Source: Ectopseudomonas chengduensis
Lineage (GTDB): Bacteria; Pseudomonadota; Gammaproteobacteria; Pseudomonadales; Pseudomonadaceae
Reading direction: 5' to 3'
Assembly: GCF_900102635.1 (NCBI RefSeq)
Contig: NZ_FMZQ01000008.1
Coordinates: 1 to 64,000 of the forward strand
Length of the DNA stretch: 64,000 nt
Shown here one piece after another: positions 39,673 to 48,720 of this stretch. The position numbers were made by a program, and so were the translations under genes. The notes under the pieces were generated by a model. The model saw nothing but the letters and a program-made list of their open reading frames with translations, searched no databases and had not been told where the DNA came from. Each line of letters begins with the position of its first letter. Positions within the stretch are counted from its first letter, which is position 1.

Positions 39673-42294
39673 TCAAGCCACCGTGCCTTCGAGGAAGTCC
39701 TTGGCGAAGCGCTGCAGCACGCCGCCAGCCTGGTACACGCTGACATCGGCAGCAGTGTCCAGACGGCAGGTCACCGGTACGCGCAGCACCTCGCCATAGC
39801 GGCGATTGACCACCAGGATCAGGTCGCAGCGCGGCGAAATCTCGCCTTCCACGTCATAGGTCTCGGTGCCGTCCAGACCCAGGGTCAAGCGGGTGGTGCC
39901 CGGCTTGAACTCCACCGGCAGCACGCCCATACCCACCAGGTTGGTGCGGTGAATACGCTCGAAGCCTTCGGCGACGATCACCTCGACACCCGCCAGACGC
40001 ACGCCTTTGGCCGCCCAGTCACGGGACGAACCCTGGCCGTAGTCGGCACCGGCGACGATGATCAGGTTCTGCTTGCGGTTCATGTAGGTTTCGATGGCCT
40101 CCCACATGCGCATCACCTTACCCTCCGGCTCGACGCGGGCCAGCGAACCCTTCTTCACCTGTCCGTCGATCACGGCCATCTCGTTGACCAGTTGCGGGTT
40201 GGCGAAGGTGGCGCGTTGCGCGGTCAGGTGGTCGCCGCGGTGGGTGGCGTAGGAGTTGAAGTCCTCCTCCGGCAGGCCCATTTTCGCCAGGTACTCACCG
40301 GCGGCCGAGTCCGCCAGGATGGCGTTGGACGGCGACAGGTGATCGGTGGTGATGTTGTCCGGCAGGATCGCCAGCGGACGCATGCCCTTGAGCGTGCGTT
40401 CACCGGCCAGCGCTCCTTCCCAGTACGGCGGGCGGCGGATGTAGGTGGACATCGGGCGCCAGTCGTACAGCGGGCTGTCGGCTTCCTTGACGGTGCCCAG
40501 ATCGAACATCGGGATATAGATCTGCTTGAACTGCTCCGGCTTGACGCTCGCCGCGACTATGGCGTCGATCTCCTCGTCGCTCGGCCACAGGTCCTTGAGG
40601 GTGACCGGCTTGCCATTCAGGTCATGGCCTAGCACGTCCTGCTCGATATCGAAGCGCACGGTACCGGCGATGGCGTAGGCTACAACCAGCGGCGGCGAAG
40701 CAAGGAAGGCCTGCTTGGCGTAGGGGTGGATACGTCCGTCGAAGTTGCGGTTGCCCGAGAGCACAGCGGTGGCGTACAGGTCCCGGTCGATGATTTCCTT
40801 CTGGATCTTTGGTTCCAGCGCGCCGGACATGCCGTTACAGGTGGTGCAGGCATAGGCGACGATGCCGAAGCCGAGTTTCTCCAGCTCCGGCAGCAGGCCG
40901 GCCTCCTCCAGGTACAGCTTGGCGACTTTCGAACCCGGTGCGAAAGACGTCTTCACCCAGGGCTTGCGCACCAGGCCCAGCTCATTGGCCTTCTTCGCCA
41001 CCAGACCGGCGGCGATGACGTTGCGCGGGTTGGAGGTATTGGTGCAACTGGTAATGGCGGCGATGATCACCGCGCCATCGGGCATCAGCCCCTGGGCTTC
41101 CTCGCCCTTGCCGGCTTGCAGCTTGACCTCATCAGCGATGCCGCGCTCGGCCAGAGCCGAAGTGGGCAGGCGACGATGCGGGTTGCTCGGGCCGGCCATG
41201 TTGCGCACCACGCTGCCCAGATCGAAGCGCAGCACCCGCTCGTACTCGGCGGTCTTCAGCGCGTCGCTCCACAGGCCGAGGGTCTTGGCGTAGTTCTCCA
41301 CCAATGCAACCTGCTCCGGCTCGCGCCCGGTGAGCTTGAGGTAATCGATGGTCTGGCCGTCGATATAGAACATCGAGGCGGTGGCACCGTATTCCGGGCA
41401 CATGTTGGAGATGGTGGCGCGGTCGCCGATGGTCAGGCTGTCGGCGCCCTCGCCAAAGAACTCGACCCAGGCACCGACCACGCGCTCCTTGCGCAGGAAC
41501 TCGGTAATCGCCAGAACGATGTCGGTGGCGGTGATGCCAGGCTGGCGCTTGCCGGTCAGCTCGACGCCGACGATATCAGGCAGACGCATCATCGATGGAT
41601 GGCCAAGCATCACCGTTTCGGCTTCCAGGCCGCCGACGCCGATGGCGATCACGCCCAGGGCATCGACGTGCGGGGTGTGCGAGTCGGTGCCGACGCAGGT
41701 GTCGGGGAAGGCGATGCCGCCGCGCGCCTGGATCACCGGGCTCATCTTCTCCAGGTTGATCTGGTGCATGATGCCGTTACCGGCCGGGATCACGTCGACG
41801 TTCTTGAACGCGGTCTTGGTCCAGTCAATGAAGTGGAAGCGATCCTCATTGCGGCGATCCTCGATGGCGCGGTTCTTCTCGAAGGCGTCCGGGTCGAATC
41901 CCGCTGCCTCGACGGCCAGGGAGTGGTCGACGATCAGTTGGGTCGGCACCACCGGGTTGACCTTGGACGGGTCACCACCTTTTTCTGCGATGGCGTCACG
42001 CAGGCCGGCCAGGTCGACCAGTGCGGTCTGGCCAAGGATGTCGTGGCAGACCACGCGCGCCGGGTACCAGGGAAAGTCCAGGTCGCGCTTGCGGTGGACC
42101 AGCTGCTCCAGCGAGGCGGTCAGATCCTGCGGATCGCAGCGGCGCACCAGCTGCTCGGCGAGCACGCGCGAGGTGTAGGGGAGCCTCGCCCAGGCGCCGG
42201 CCTGGATCGCCTCGACCGCCTCACGGGCGTCGAAGTAATCCAGCGCGGTGCCGGGCAGGCGCTTGCGGTATTGGCTATTCACGGTGTCATTCAT
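39673..42294 (-). CDS. acnD: 2-methylcitrate dehydratase AcnD (Fe/S-dependent)
   Basis: The 873-aa aconitase-like enzyme dehydrates 2-methylcitrate in the methylcitrate cycle. Motifs: PTQLIVDHSLAVE, VCHDILGQTALVDLAGLRD, PDTCVGTDSHTPHVDALGVIA, ITSCTNTSNPRNVIAAGLVAKKA with cluster Cys, YACTTCNGMSGAL with the other two Cys, and ADYGQGSSRDWAAKG. All three [4Fe-4S] ligands are there. AcnD gives a product that needs PrpF, which is present. The gene lies 2 nt after prpC. Confidence 0.95.
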   Translation of the reverse strand: MNDTVNSQYRKRLPGTALDYFDAREAVEAIQAGAWARLPYTSRVLAEQLVRRCDPQDLTASLEQLVHRKRDLDFPWYPARVVCHDILGQTALVDLAGLRDAIAEKGGDPSKVNPVVPTQLIVDHSLAVEAAGFDPDAFEKNRAIEDRRNEDRFHFIDWTKTAFKNVDVIPAGNGIMHQINLEKMSPVIQARGGIAFPDTCVGTDSHTPHVDALGVIAIGVGGLEAETVMLGHPSMMRLPDIVGVELTGKRQPGITATDIVLAITEFLRKERVVGAWVEFFGEGADSLTIGDRATISNMCPEYGATASMFYIDGQTIDYLKLTGREPEQVALVENYAKTLGLWSDALKTAEYERVLRFDLGSVVRNMAGPSNPHRRLPTSALAERGIADEVKLQAGKGEEAQGLMPDGAVIIAAITSCTNTSNPRNVIAAGLVAKKANELGLVRKPWVKTSFAPGSKVAKLYLEEAGLLPELEKLGFGIVAYACTTCNGMSGALEPKIQKEIIDRDLYATAVLSGNRNFDGRIHPYAKQAFLASPPLVVAYAIAGTVRFDIEQDVLGHDLNGKPVTLKDLWPSDEEIDAIVAASVKPEQFKQIYIPMFDLGTVKEADSPLYDWRPMSTYIRRPPYWEGALAGERTLKGMRPLAILPDNITTDHLSPSNAILADSAAGEYLAKMGLPEEDFNSYATHRGDHLTAQRATFANPQLVNEMAVIDGQVKKGSLARVEPEGKVMRMWEAIETYMNRKQNLIIVAGADYGQGSSRDWAAKGVRLAGVEVIVAEGFERIHRTNLVGMGVLPVEFKPGTTRLTLGLDGTETYDVEGEISPRCDLILVVNRRYGEVLRVPVTCRLDTAADVSVYQAGGVLQRFAKDFLEGTVA

Positions 42295-42296
42295 GG

Positions 42297-43457
42297 TTAT
42301 TTACGATCCTTGAGCGGCACGAACTTCAGGTCTTCGGGGCCTGTGTAGTTGGCGCTCGGACGGATGATCTTGCCGTCGATGCGTTGCTCGATAACGTGGG
42401 CGGACCAGCCGGCGGTACGGGCAATGACGAACAGCGGGGTGAACATGGCGGTGGGCACGCCCATCATGTGGTAGCTCACAGCGCTGAACCAGTCGAGGTT
42501 GGGGAACATCTTCTTGATCTCCCACATCACGCTTTCCAGTCGCTCGGCGATGTCATACATCTTGGTGTTGCCCTGCTCCACGGACAGCTCGCGGGCCACT
42601 TCCTTGATCACCTTGTTGCGTGGGTCGCTGACGGTGTAGACCGGGTGACCGAAGCCGATCACCACTTCCTTGCGCCCTACCCGCTCACGGATGTCAGCCT
42701 CGGCCTCGTCCGGGCTGTCGTAGCGCTTCTGCACCTCGAAGGCCACCTCGTTGGCGCCGCCGTGCTTCGGCCCGCGCAGCGCGCCGATGGCGCCGGCGAT
42801 GCAGGAAAACAGATCGGAACCGGTACCGGCGATCACCCGCGAGGTGAAGGTCGAGGCGTTGAACTCGTGTTCGGCGTAGAGGTTGAGCGAGGTGTGCATG
42901 GCGCGCACCCAGGACTCCCGCGGCTTCTCACCATGCAGCAGGTGCAGAAAGTGGCCGCCAATGGAGTCGTCGTCGGTGTCCACCTCGATGCGTTTGCCGT
43001 TGTGGCTGTAGTGGTACCAGTACAGCAGCGCCGAACCCAGAGAGGCCATCAGCTTGTCGGCGATATCGCGGGCGCCAGGGTGGTTGTGATCGTCCTTCTC
43101 CGGCGCCAGACAGCCGAGCACGGACACGGCGGTGCGCATCACGTCCATCGGGTGCGCCGAGGGCGGCAACTGCTCAAGGGCGGCCTTGACCCCGGCCGGC
43201 AGGCCGCGCAGGGCCTTGAGCTTGGCCTTGTAGCCGGCCAGCTCGGCGACGTTGGGCAGCTTGCCATGCACCAGCAGGTGGGCGATTTCCTCGAACTCGC
43301 AACGGTTGGCGAAATCGAGCACGTCATAGCCACGGTAATGCAGGTCGTTGCCGGTGCGGCCAACAGTGCACAGGGCGGTGTTGCCGGCGGCGGTGCCGCT
43401 AAGGGCGACGGATTTCTTCGGCTTGAAGCCTGGAGTGGTGGTTTCGGTGGTGCTCAT
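42297..43457 (-). CDS. prpC: 2-methylcitrate synthase
   Basis: The 386-aa citrate-synthase-like enzyme condenses propionyl-CoA with oxaloacetate. Motifs: [36 protein letters not shown] (active-site His), [16 protein letters not shown] (His), [14 protein letters not shown] and [21 protein letters not shown] (Asp/Arg region). AGGAGATAGCG precedes the ATG. Between it and prpB lie two REP-like elements. Confidence 0.95.
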   Translation of the reverse strand: MSTTETTTPGFKPKKSVALSGTAAGNTALCTVGRTGNDLHYRGYDVLDFANRCEFEEIAHLLVHGKLPNVAELAGYKAKLKALRGLPAGVKAALEQLPPSAHPMDVMRTAVSVLGCLAPEKDDHNHPGARDIADKLMASLGSALLYWYHYSHNGKRIEVDTDDDSIGGHFLHLLHGEKPRESWVRAMHTSLNLYAEHEFNASTFTSRVIAGTGSDLFSCIAGAIGALRGPKHGGANEVAFEVQKRYDSPDEAEADIRERVGRKEVVIGFGHPVYTVSDPRNKVIKEVARELSVEQGNTKMYDIAERLESVMWEIKKMFPNLDWFSAVSYHMMGVPTAMFTPLFVIARTAGWSAHVIEQRIDGKIIRPSANYTGPEDLKFVPLKDRK

Positions 43458-43496
43458 CGCTATCTCCTCGACTCTTTTTGTTCTATTGCGCTTTCC

Positions 43497-43568
43497 GTAG
43501 GGTGGGCTTCAGCCCACCAGCAGCACTGATGCGGTGGCTGAAACGGATCGCCGCCCGGGCCACCCTAC
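43497..43568. repeat. REP-like palindrome, type B copy
   Basis: GTAGGGTGGGCTTCAGCCC ends the left side and GGCCACCCTAC the right; inner hairpins are present. The first 22 bp recur at 62919-62940. Confidence 0.65.
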
Positions 43569-43589
43569 TTGCTCGTGCTCTACGCGCGT

Positions 43590-43645
43590 GGCCCGGAGGC
43601 AATCCGACAACCACGATAACCATTCCCGGATTGCATCCGGGCTAC
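43590..43645. repeat. REP-like palindrome, type A copy 3
   Basis: Degenerate copy of the elements at 16312 and 39559, with the right half (CCCGGATTGCATCCGGGCT) intact. It stands 4 bp before the prpB stop. Confidence 0.65.
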
Positions 43646-43649
43646 AGCC

Positions 43650-44537
43650 TTACTTCTTGCCGGCGGCGAACAGCGCATCGAGCTTCTGCTCGAAGGCGTG
43701 GTAGCCGATGCGGTCGTAGAGTTCGGCGCGGGTCTGCATCAGCTCGATCACATCCTTCTGGTGGCCGTTCTGGCGGATCGAGGTGTAAACACTTTCGGCC
43801 GCCTTGTTCGCCGCGCGGAAGGCCGACAGCGGATAGAGCTGGATAGCCACGCCGACCGAAGCCAGCTCGTCGCGGGTGAACAGCGGCGTGGCGCCGAATT
43901 CGGTGATATTGGCCAGCACCGGCACCTTCAGCGCCTCGACGAAACGCTTGTAGGTGGGCAGGTCGTAGGCCGCCTCGGCAAAGATGCCATCGGCACCTGC
44001 CTCGACGTAGGCCTGGCAACGCTCGATGGCGGCATCCACACCCTCGGCCTGGATGGCGTCGGTGCGGGCGATCAGGAAGAAGTCCGGGTCGGTCTTGGCA
44101 TCGGCGGCGGCCCTCACGCGGTCTACCATCTCCTCGCAGGAGACGATCTCCTTGCCCGGACGGTGGCCACAGCGCTTGGCGCCGACCTGATCCTCAATGT
44201 GCGCAGCTGCGGCGCCGGCCTTGATCAGGTTCTTGATGGTGCGCTCGATGTTGAAGGCCGAGGGGCCAAAGCCGGTGTCGATGTCCACCAGCAGCGGCAG
44301 GTCGCAGACATCGGTGATACGGCGTACGTCTGTGAGCACGTCATCCAGGGTGTTGATGCCCAGATCCGGCAAGCCGAGAGAACCGGCCGCCACGCCGCCA
44401 CCGGACAGGTAGATGGCGCGAAAACCCGCACGCTTGGCCAGCAATGCATGGTTGGCGTTGATCGCACCGATTACCTGCAGCGGTTGCTCTTCGGCAAGGG
44501 CCTGACGGAAACGCTGGCCGGCGGAAAACTGGGTCAT
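43650..44537 (-). CDS. prpB: 2-methylisocitrate lyase
   Basis: The 295-aa PEP-mutase/isocitrate-lyase superfamily enzyme splits 2-methylisocitrate into pyruvate and succinate. Motifs: [52 protein letters not shown] with the catalytic Cys in KRCGH, and [12 protein letters not shown]. It starts with ATG 44537 behind GAGGTGATT; the start overlaps the gntR stop by 4 nt (ATGA), giving translational coupling. Confidence 0.95.
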   Translation of the reverse strand: MTQFSAGQRFRQALAEEQPLQVIGAINANHALLAKRAGFRAIYLSGGGVAAGSLGLPDLGINTLDDVLTDVRRITDVCDLPLLVDIDTGFGPSAFNIERTIKNLIKAGAAAAHIEDQVGAKRCGHRPGKEIVSCEEMVDRVRAAADAKTDPDFFLIARTDAIQAEGVDAAIERCQAYVEAGADGIFAEAAYDLPTYKRFVEALKVPVLANITEFGATPLFTRDELASVGVAIQLYPLSAFRAANKAAESVYTSIRQNGHQKDVIELMQTRAELYDRIGYHAFEQKLDALFAAGKK

Positions 44538-45271
44538 GAATCACCTCGAGTCTTGGATGAAGGGATGAGCGCTTGCTGTCCGTTTTGGGAGGCGTAGTGG
44601 CGCTCGATATTGCGCTTGGAGGCGCCGATGTGGCGGCGCATCAGCAGTTCGGCCAGTTCACCGTCGCGAGCTTCGATGGCGTCGAGAATGCGGTGGTGCT
44701 CGGCGAAGGCCTGATGCGGCCGATTGGGTGTGGTGGAAAACTGCAGGCGGTACATGCGCACCAGTTGGTACAGCTCGTCGCACAAAAGCTTGGCCAGGGT
44801 GCGATTGCCGCTGCCCTGGATGATCCGATAATGGAAGTCGAAGTCGCCTTCCTGCTGGTAATAGCCGACACCAGCCTTGAACGCAGCATCCTGCTCATGC
44901 AGCTCCAGCACCCGGCGCAGCTCGCCGATCTCCTGCTGAGTCATGCGCTCGGCGGCCAGGCGACAAGCCATGCCTTCGAGCGACTCGCGAATCTCGTACA
45001 GCTCGACCAACTCGGCATGACTGAGCGACACCACACGCGCCCCCACATGCGGCACGCGCACCAGCAGCTTCTGCCCTTCCAGGCGATGGATCGCCTCGCG
45101 CAACGGCCCTCGACTGATGCCATAGGTGCGCGCCAGCTCAGGCTCGGAGATTTTGCTCCCGGGGGCGATCTCGCCCTTGACGATGGCAGCCTGGATCAGA
45201 CGGAAGACGTGCTCGGAAAGTGTTTCCGAATCCACCTGCGGCGCTGTAGACACATCTGATTCGAGCAGCAT
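44534..45271 (-). CDS. GntR-family regulator of the methylcitrate operon
   Basis: The 245-aa FCD-type GntR regulator has a winged helix ([25 protein letters not shown]) and a ligand-binding FCD domain ([63 protein letters not shown] with the metal-binding His residues). It leads the prpB-prpC-acnD-prpF operon and likely senses a methylcitrate-pathway intermediate. ATG 45271 is chosen over the frame from 45286. A palindrome at 45346-45359 is a likely operator. Confidence 0.9.
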   Translation of the reverse strand: MLLESDVSTAPQVDSETLSEHVFRLIQAAIVKGEIAPGSKISEPELARTYGISRGPLREAIHRLEGQKLLVRVPHVGARVVSLSHAELVELYEIRESLEGMACRLAAERMTQQEIGELRRVLELHEQDAAFKAGVGYYQQEGDFDFHYRIIQGSGNRTLAKLLCDELYQLVRMYRLQFSTTPNRPHQAFAEHHRILDAIEARDGELAELLMRRHIGASKRNIERHYASQNGQQALIPSSKTRGDS

Positions 45272-45577
45272 GATTGTCAACACCAATAGCTTTTCATGGC
45301 GATAAAACTACGCCATGAAGGCAAATTCGTCAAAGCAGACCAAAGTATTGTCGACAATATCTCCAGCTCGCCCGATCAGGCAAACCGCGACCCTACTTGC
45401 AGAAAGCTACATAAGCGTCTGTCGGCACGGAAAATCCCCATGTTAGAATCCGCCCGTTCGTGCCCGGCCATCGCCTTTTGCCATGCCTGCTAGACTTCAC
45501 GGCAGAAAGTTGTATGGCAGGATGCCTGCCAGTTGCTGCCCTCCATCCCGCCCCTGGCAATACCTTCTCAAGGACAC
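45272..45577. other. Divergent intergenic region, 306 bp
   Basis: This holds the promoter side of the gntR-prp operon with its operator candidate at 45346-45359, and on the other side the upstream DNA of the retropepsin-like gene. No RNA gene or further ORF is visible. Confidence 0.6.
45346..45359. promoter_or_regulatory. GntR operator candidate
   Basis: TATTGTCGACAATA is a perfect 14-bp palindrome, and ATTGTCAACA at 45270-45279 repeats one arm near the start codon. FCD-type GntR proteins bind such TTGTnnACAA palindromes. It lies 75 bp upstream of the regulator gene. Confidence 0.65.
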
Positions 45578-46114
45578 ATGAGACTGAAACCCTTCTCTTT
45601 GCTGATCTGCCTGCTGACCTTGTCCTGCCCGGCTCTGGCCATGGGCAAGTCGATCTATGGTCTGAATGAATATATTCACGTAGAAGAACTGGACCTGCAG
45701 GTAGCCGCCAAACTCGACACTGGCGCCAAAACTGCGTCCTTGAGCGCCCGCGATATCAAACGTTTCAAGCGTGACGGAGAAACCTGGGTGCGTTTCGTGC
45801 TGGCCATCGACGATGCCCATGAGCGCACTATCGAGCGTCCGCTGGCGCGAATCAGCAAGATCAAACGCCGTGCTGGCGATTTCGACCCCGATGAAGGCAA
45901 GACCTATACGGCACGTCCGGTAATCGACCTTGAATTGTGCATGGGCAAGACCCTGCGCACGATCGAAGTGAACTTGACCGACCGAAGCGCATTCCAATAC
46001 CCGCTTCTGATCGGCTCCGAAGCGCTCAAGCACTTCGAAGCCATGGTCGATCCAAGCCTTAAATATGCAGCCGGCAAACCCGACTGCACCAATGACGCAA
46101 CCCCTGGCGAGTAA
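45578..46114 (+). CDS. Periplasmic retropepsin-like zinc-protease family protein
   Basis: The 178-aa protein has a signal peptide (FSLLICLLTLSCPALAMG) and the Zn_protease/RimB-like retropepsin domain (PF05618). The catalytic-type motif is KLDTGAKTASLSA (DTGA), and LLIGSEALKHFEAMVDPS lies near the C-terminus. Members form aspartic-protease-like homodimers. The normal partner set, an inactive transglutaminase-7TM protein and an ATP-grasp protein, follows directly 5 and 4 nt apart. ATG 45578 after AAGGAC is chosen over the upstream frame from 45533. Location is outside the inner membrane. The natural substrate is unknown. Confidence 0.8.
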   Translation: MRLKPFSLLICLLTLSCPALAMGKSIYGLNEYIHVEELDLQVAAKLDTGAKTASLSARDIKRFKRDGETWVRFVLAIDDAHERTIERPLARISKIKRRAGDFDPDEGKTYTARPVIDLELCMGKTLRTIEVNLTDRSAFQYPLLIGSEALKHFEAMVDPSLKYAAGKPDCTNDATPGE

Positions 46115-46119
46115 TTCCC

Positions 46120-47646
46120 ATGCGCTCTCTGAACCTGCATCTGAAAGTCCTGATCACCCTCTTGGTGGCCCTGGGCGTTCTGATTACGGCATACCAAATC
46201 TTCATTCTCGGCATTCCGGTGACCGAGGACGAGACCGACGATCTGTGGAACATCGATGCCAAGGTCGAATTCCAGGCGACGCCGCGTGAGCCGGTGAAGC
46301 TGCAGATGTTCGTGCCGCCGCTGAACCAGGATTACGTGAGCCTCAACGAGAGCTTCATCTCCAACAATTACGGCGTCAGCGTCAACCGTGTCGATGGCAA
46401 CCGCCGCGTCACCTGGTCGGCACGCCGTGCCAATGGCAAGCAGACCCTCTATTACCGACTGGTTCTGACCAAGCGTTACAGCGGCGAGCAGACGCCTGCT
46501 AAAGGCCCGATCTTCCGCGACAGCATCCCGGTCGAAGGCCCCGAGAAGATCGCAGCCGAAGCCCTGCTCGCGCCCATTCGCCAGCACTCGGCGGATGTCG
46601 AGACCTTCATCAGCGAAACCATCAAGCGCGCCAACAACGTCAACGATGACAACGTGAAACTACTGCTCGGCGGCGATGCCTCCACCGCCAACAAGGCCAA
46701 GGTCGTCGACCTGCTGCTGTCCATCGCCCACGTGCCGATGGAGCGCGTACACACCATTCGCCTGCAGGCCGAGGTCGCTCAGTCGCCGGAGCTGTGGCTA
46801 CGTAGCTTCAATGGCCAGAAATGGCTGTACTTCAACCCGGAATCCGGTGAGCAGGGCCTGCCGGAAGACCGCCTGGTCTGGTGGATCGGTGACGGTGATC
46901 TGGTCAGCCTCGAAGGCGGCCGTCAGGCGCAAGTCAGCTTCAGCCTGAACAACAGCGAGATGAACGCCATCCGCCTGGCCAAACTGACCGATGAGAACAC
47001 CGACGCCAGCTTCCTTGAATACTCGCTGTACGGCCTGCCGCTGCAGACCCAGCAGACGTTCATGATCATGGTAATGATCCCGATCGGCGTGCTGGTCATC
47101 CTGATCCTGCGCAACCTCGGCGGCCTGCAGACCCTGGGTACCTTCACCCCGGTGCTGATCGCCCTCGCCTTCCGCGAAACCCAACTGGGCTTCGGTATCT
47201 TCCTGTTCACCGTGATCACCGCGCTAGGTCTGTCATTACGCTCCTATCTGGAACATCTGAAGCTGCAGATGCTGCCGCGCCTGTCGGTGGTACTGACCTT
47301 CGTCGTGGTACTGATCGCCGCCATCAGCCTGTTCAGCCACAAGCTGGGCCTGGAACGCGGCCTGTCGGTTGCGCTGTTCCCGATGGTGATTCTGACCATG
47401 ACCATCGAGCGTCTGTCGATCACCTGGGAAGAACGTGGCGGCAGCCATGCCTTCAAGGTCGCCATCGGCACCCTGTTCGCCGCCACCATCGCGCACCTGC
47501 TGATGAGCGTGCCGGAGCTGGTGTACTTCGTGTTCACCTTCCCGGCGATCCTGCTGATCCTGGTGGGCTTCATGCTGGCGATGGGGCGTTACCGCGGCTA
47601 CCGCCTGACCGAACTGTTCCGTTTCAAAGCCTTCCTCAAGGACTAA
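46120..47646 (+). CDS. Inactive transglutaminase fused to seven transmembrane helices
   Basis: The 508-aa protein has an N-terminal signal anchor (HLKVLITLLVALGVLITAYQIF), a periplasmic transglutaminase-like domain (about 30-290, with LLGGDASTANKAKVVDLLL and HVPMERVHTIRLQAE) and then seven helices (FMIMVMIPIGVLVILILRN, FGIFLFTVITALGLSLR and others). In active transglutaminases a Cys-His-Asp triad is present; the Cys is replaced here. Pfam names both parts as such (Transglut_i_TM, 7TM_transglut). The domain pair always occurs with an ATP-grasp gene and retropepsin, as here. It may present or transport a peptide-like substrate across the inner membrane. Confidence 0.82.
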   Translation: MRSLNLHLKVLITLLVALGVLITAYQIFILGIPVTEDETDDLWNIDAKVEFQATPREPVKLQMFVPPLNQDYVSLNESFISNNYGVSVNRVDGNRRVTWSARRANGKQTLYYRLVLTKRYSGEQTPAKGPIFRDSIPVEGPEKIAAEALLAPIRQHSADVETFISETIKRANNVNDDNVKLLLGGDASTANKAKVVDLLLSIAHVPMERVHTIRLQAEVAQSPELWLRSFNGQKWLYFNPESGEQGLPEDRLVWWIGDGDLVSLEGGRQAQVSFSLNNSEMNAIRLAKLTDENTDASFLEYSLYGLPLQTQQTFMIMVMIPIGVLVILILRNLGGLQTLGTFTPVLIALAFRETQLGFGIFLFTVITALGLSLRSYLEHLKLQMLPRLSVVLTFVVVLIAAISLFSHKLGLERGLSVALFPMVILTMTIERLSITWEERGGSHAFKVAIGTLFAATIAHLLMSVPELVYFVFTFPAILLILVGFMLAMGRYRGYRLTELFRFKAFLKD

Positions 47647-47650
47647 GACC

Positions 47651-48637
47651 ATGTTCGGCCTGATCAAGACGTGGAAGGCCCTTGAAGCCAAGGGCATCAT
47701 GGGCATCAACCGACGCAACGCGGACTACGTGCTGAAGTACAACAAACGGCACCTGTACCCGATCGTCGACGACAAGATCATCACCAAGGAGCGGGCCATC
47801 GAGGCCGGCATCGATGTGCCGGAACTGTACGGCATCATCGACACCGAGAAGGGAATCGACAAGCTCGACGAGATCATCGCCGGGCGCACCGATTTCGTCA
47901 TCAAGCCGGCGCAGGGCGCCGGCGGTGACGGCATCATGGTCATCGCCGACCGCTTCGAGGACCGCTTCAAGACGGTGTCCGGCAAGATCGTCAGCCACGA
48001 GGAGCTGGAGCAGCAGATTTCCAGCATCCTCTCCGGCCTGTACTCGCTCGGCGGTCACCGCGACCGTGCGCTGATCGAGTACCGCGTCACCCCGGACACC
48101 ATCTTCAAAAGCATCAGCTACGAAGGCGTGCCGGACATCCGCATCATCGTGCTGATGGGCTACCCGGTGATGGCCATGCTGCGTCTGCCAACCCGCCAGT
48201 CCAACGGCAAGGCCAACCTGCACCAGGGCGCCATCGGCGTGGGTGTGGATCTGGCCACTGGCGTCACCCTGCGTGGCACCTGGCTGAACAACAAGATCAG
48301 CAAGCACCCGGACACCACCAACGCGGTGGACGGCGTGCAACTGCCGAACTGGGACGGCTTCATGAAGCTTGCTGCCGGCTGCTACGAGTTGTGCGGCCTG
48401 GGTTACATCGGCGTGGACATGGTGCTGGACCAGGACAAGGGCCCGCTGATTCTCGAGCTCAACGCCCGCCCGGGTCTGAATATCCAGATCGCCAATGACT
48501 GTGGTCTGACCCACCGCGCCCATGCCGTGGAAGCCCGCCTGGAAGAACTGAAAGCCAAGGGTATTCAGGAAGACGCAGAAGAGCGCGTGCGTTTCTCCCA
48601 GGAGCTGTTTGGTCACATCGCCAGCAAGGAAATCTGA
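47651..48637 (+). CDS. RimK/sugar-transfer-type ATP-grasp ligase
   Basis: The 328-aa cytoplasmic protein has the ATP-grasp fold: FVIKPAQGAGGDGIMVI (glycine-rich ATP loop), YRVTPDTIFKSISYEGVPDIRIIVLMGYP, and the metal-binding end LGYIGVDMVLDQDKGPLILELNARPGL with ExN. This family (sugar-transfer associated ATP-grasp, PF14397) is thought to form amide bonds between carboxylates and amines. It starts 4 nt after the transglutaminase-7TM gene and completes the three-gene operon. The acceptor is not known. Confidence 0.82.
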   Translation: MFGLIKTWKALEAKGIMGINRRNADYVLKYNKRHLYPIVDDKIITKERAIEAGIDVPELYGIIDTEKGIDKLDEIIAGRTDFVIKPAQGAGGDGIMVIADRFEDRFKTVSGKIVSHEELEQQISSILSGLYSLGGHRDRALIEYRVTPDTIFKSISYEGVPDIRIIVLMGYPVMAMLRLPTRQSNGKANLHQGAIGVGVDLATGVTLRGTWLNNKISKHPDTTNAVDGVQLPNWDGFMKLAAGCYELCGLGYIGVDMVLDQDKGPLILELNARPGLNIQIANDCGLTHRAHAVEARLEELKAKGIQEDAEERVRFSQELFGHIASKEI

Positions 48638-48720
48638 CCAGCGAACGTCGTAAGGTGCCGCCGCACCTTACGACTCGCTCGATGCACCCTCGCCGGCTCG
48701 CCCCCCCTCACCCCACCGTC

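Noticed and set aside
40726..43529. Rightward frames of 540 and 502 codons opposite acnD and prpC
   Set aside because: Antisense shadows of known enzymes.
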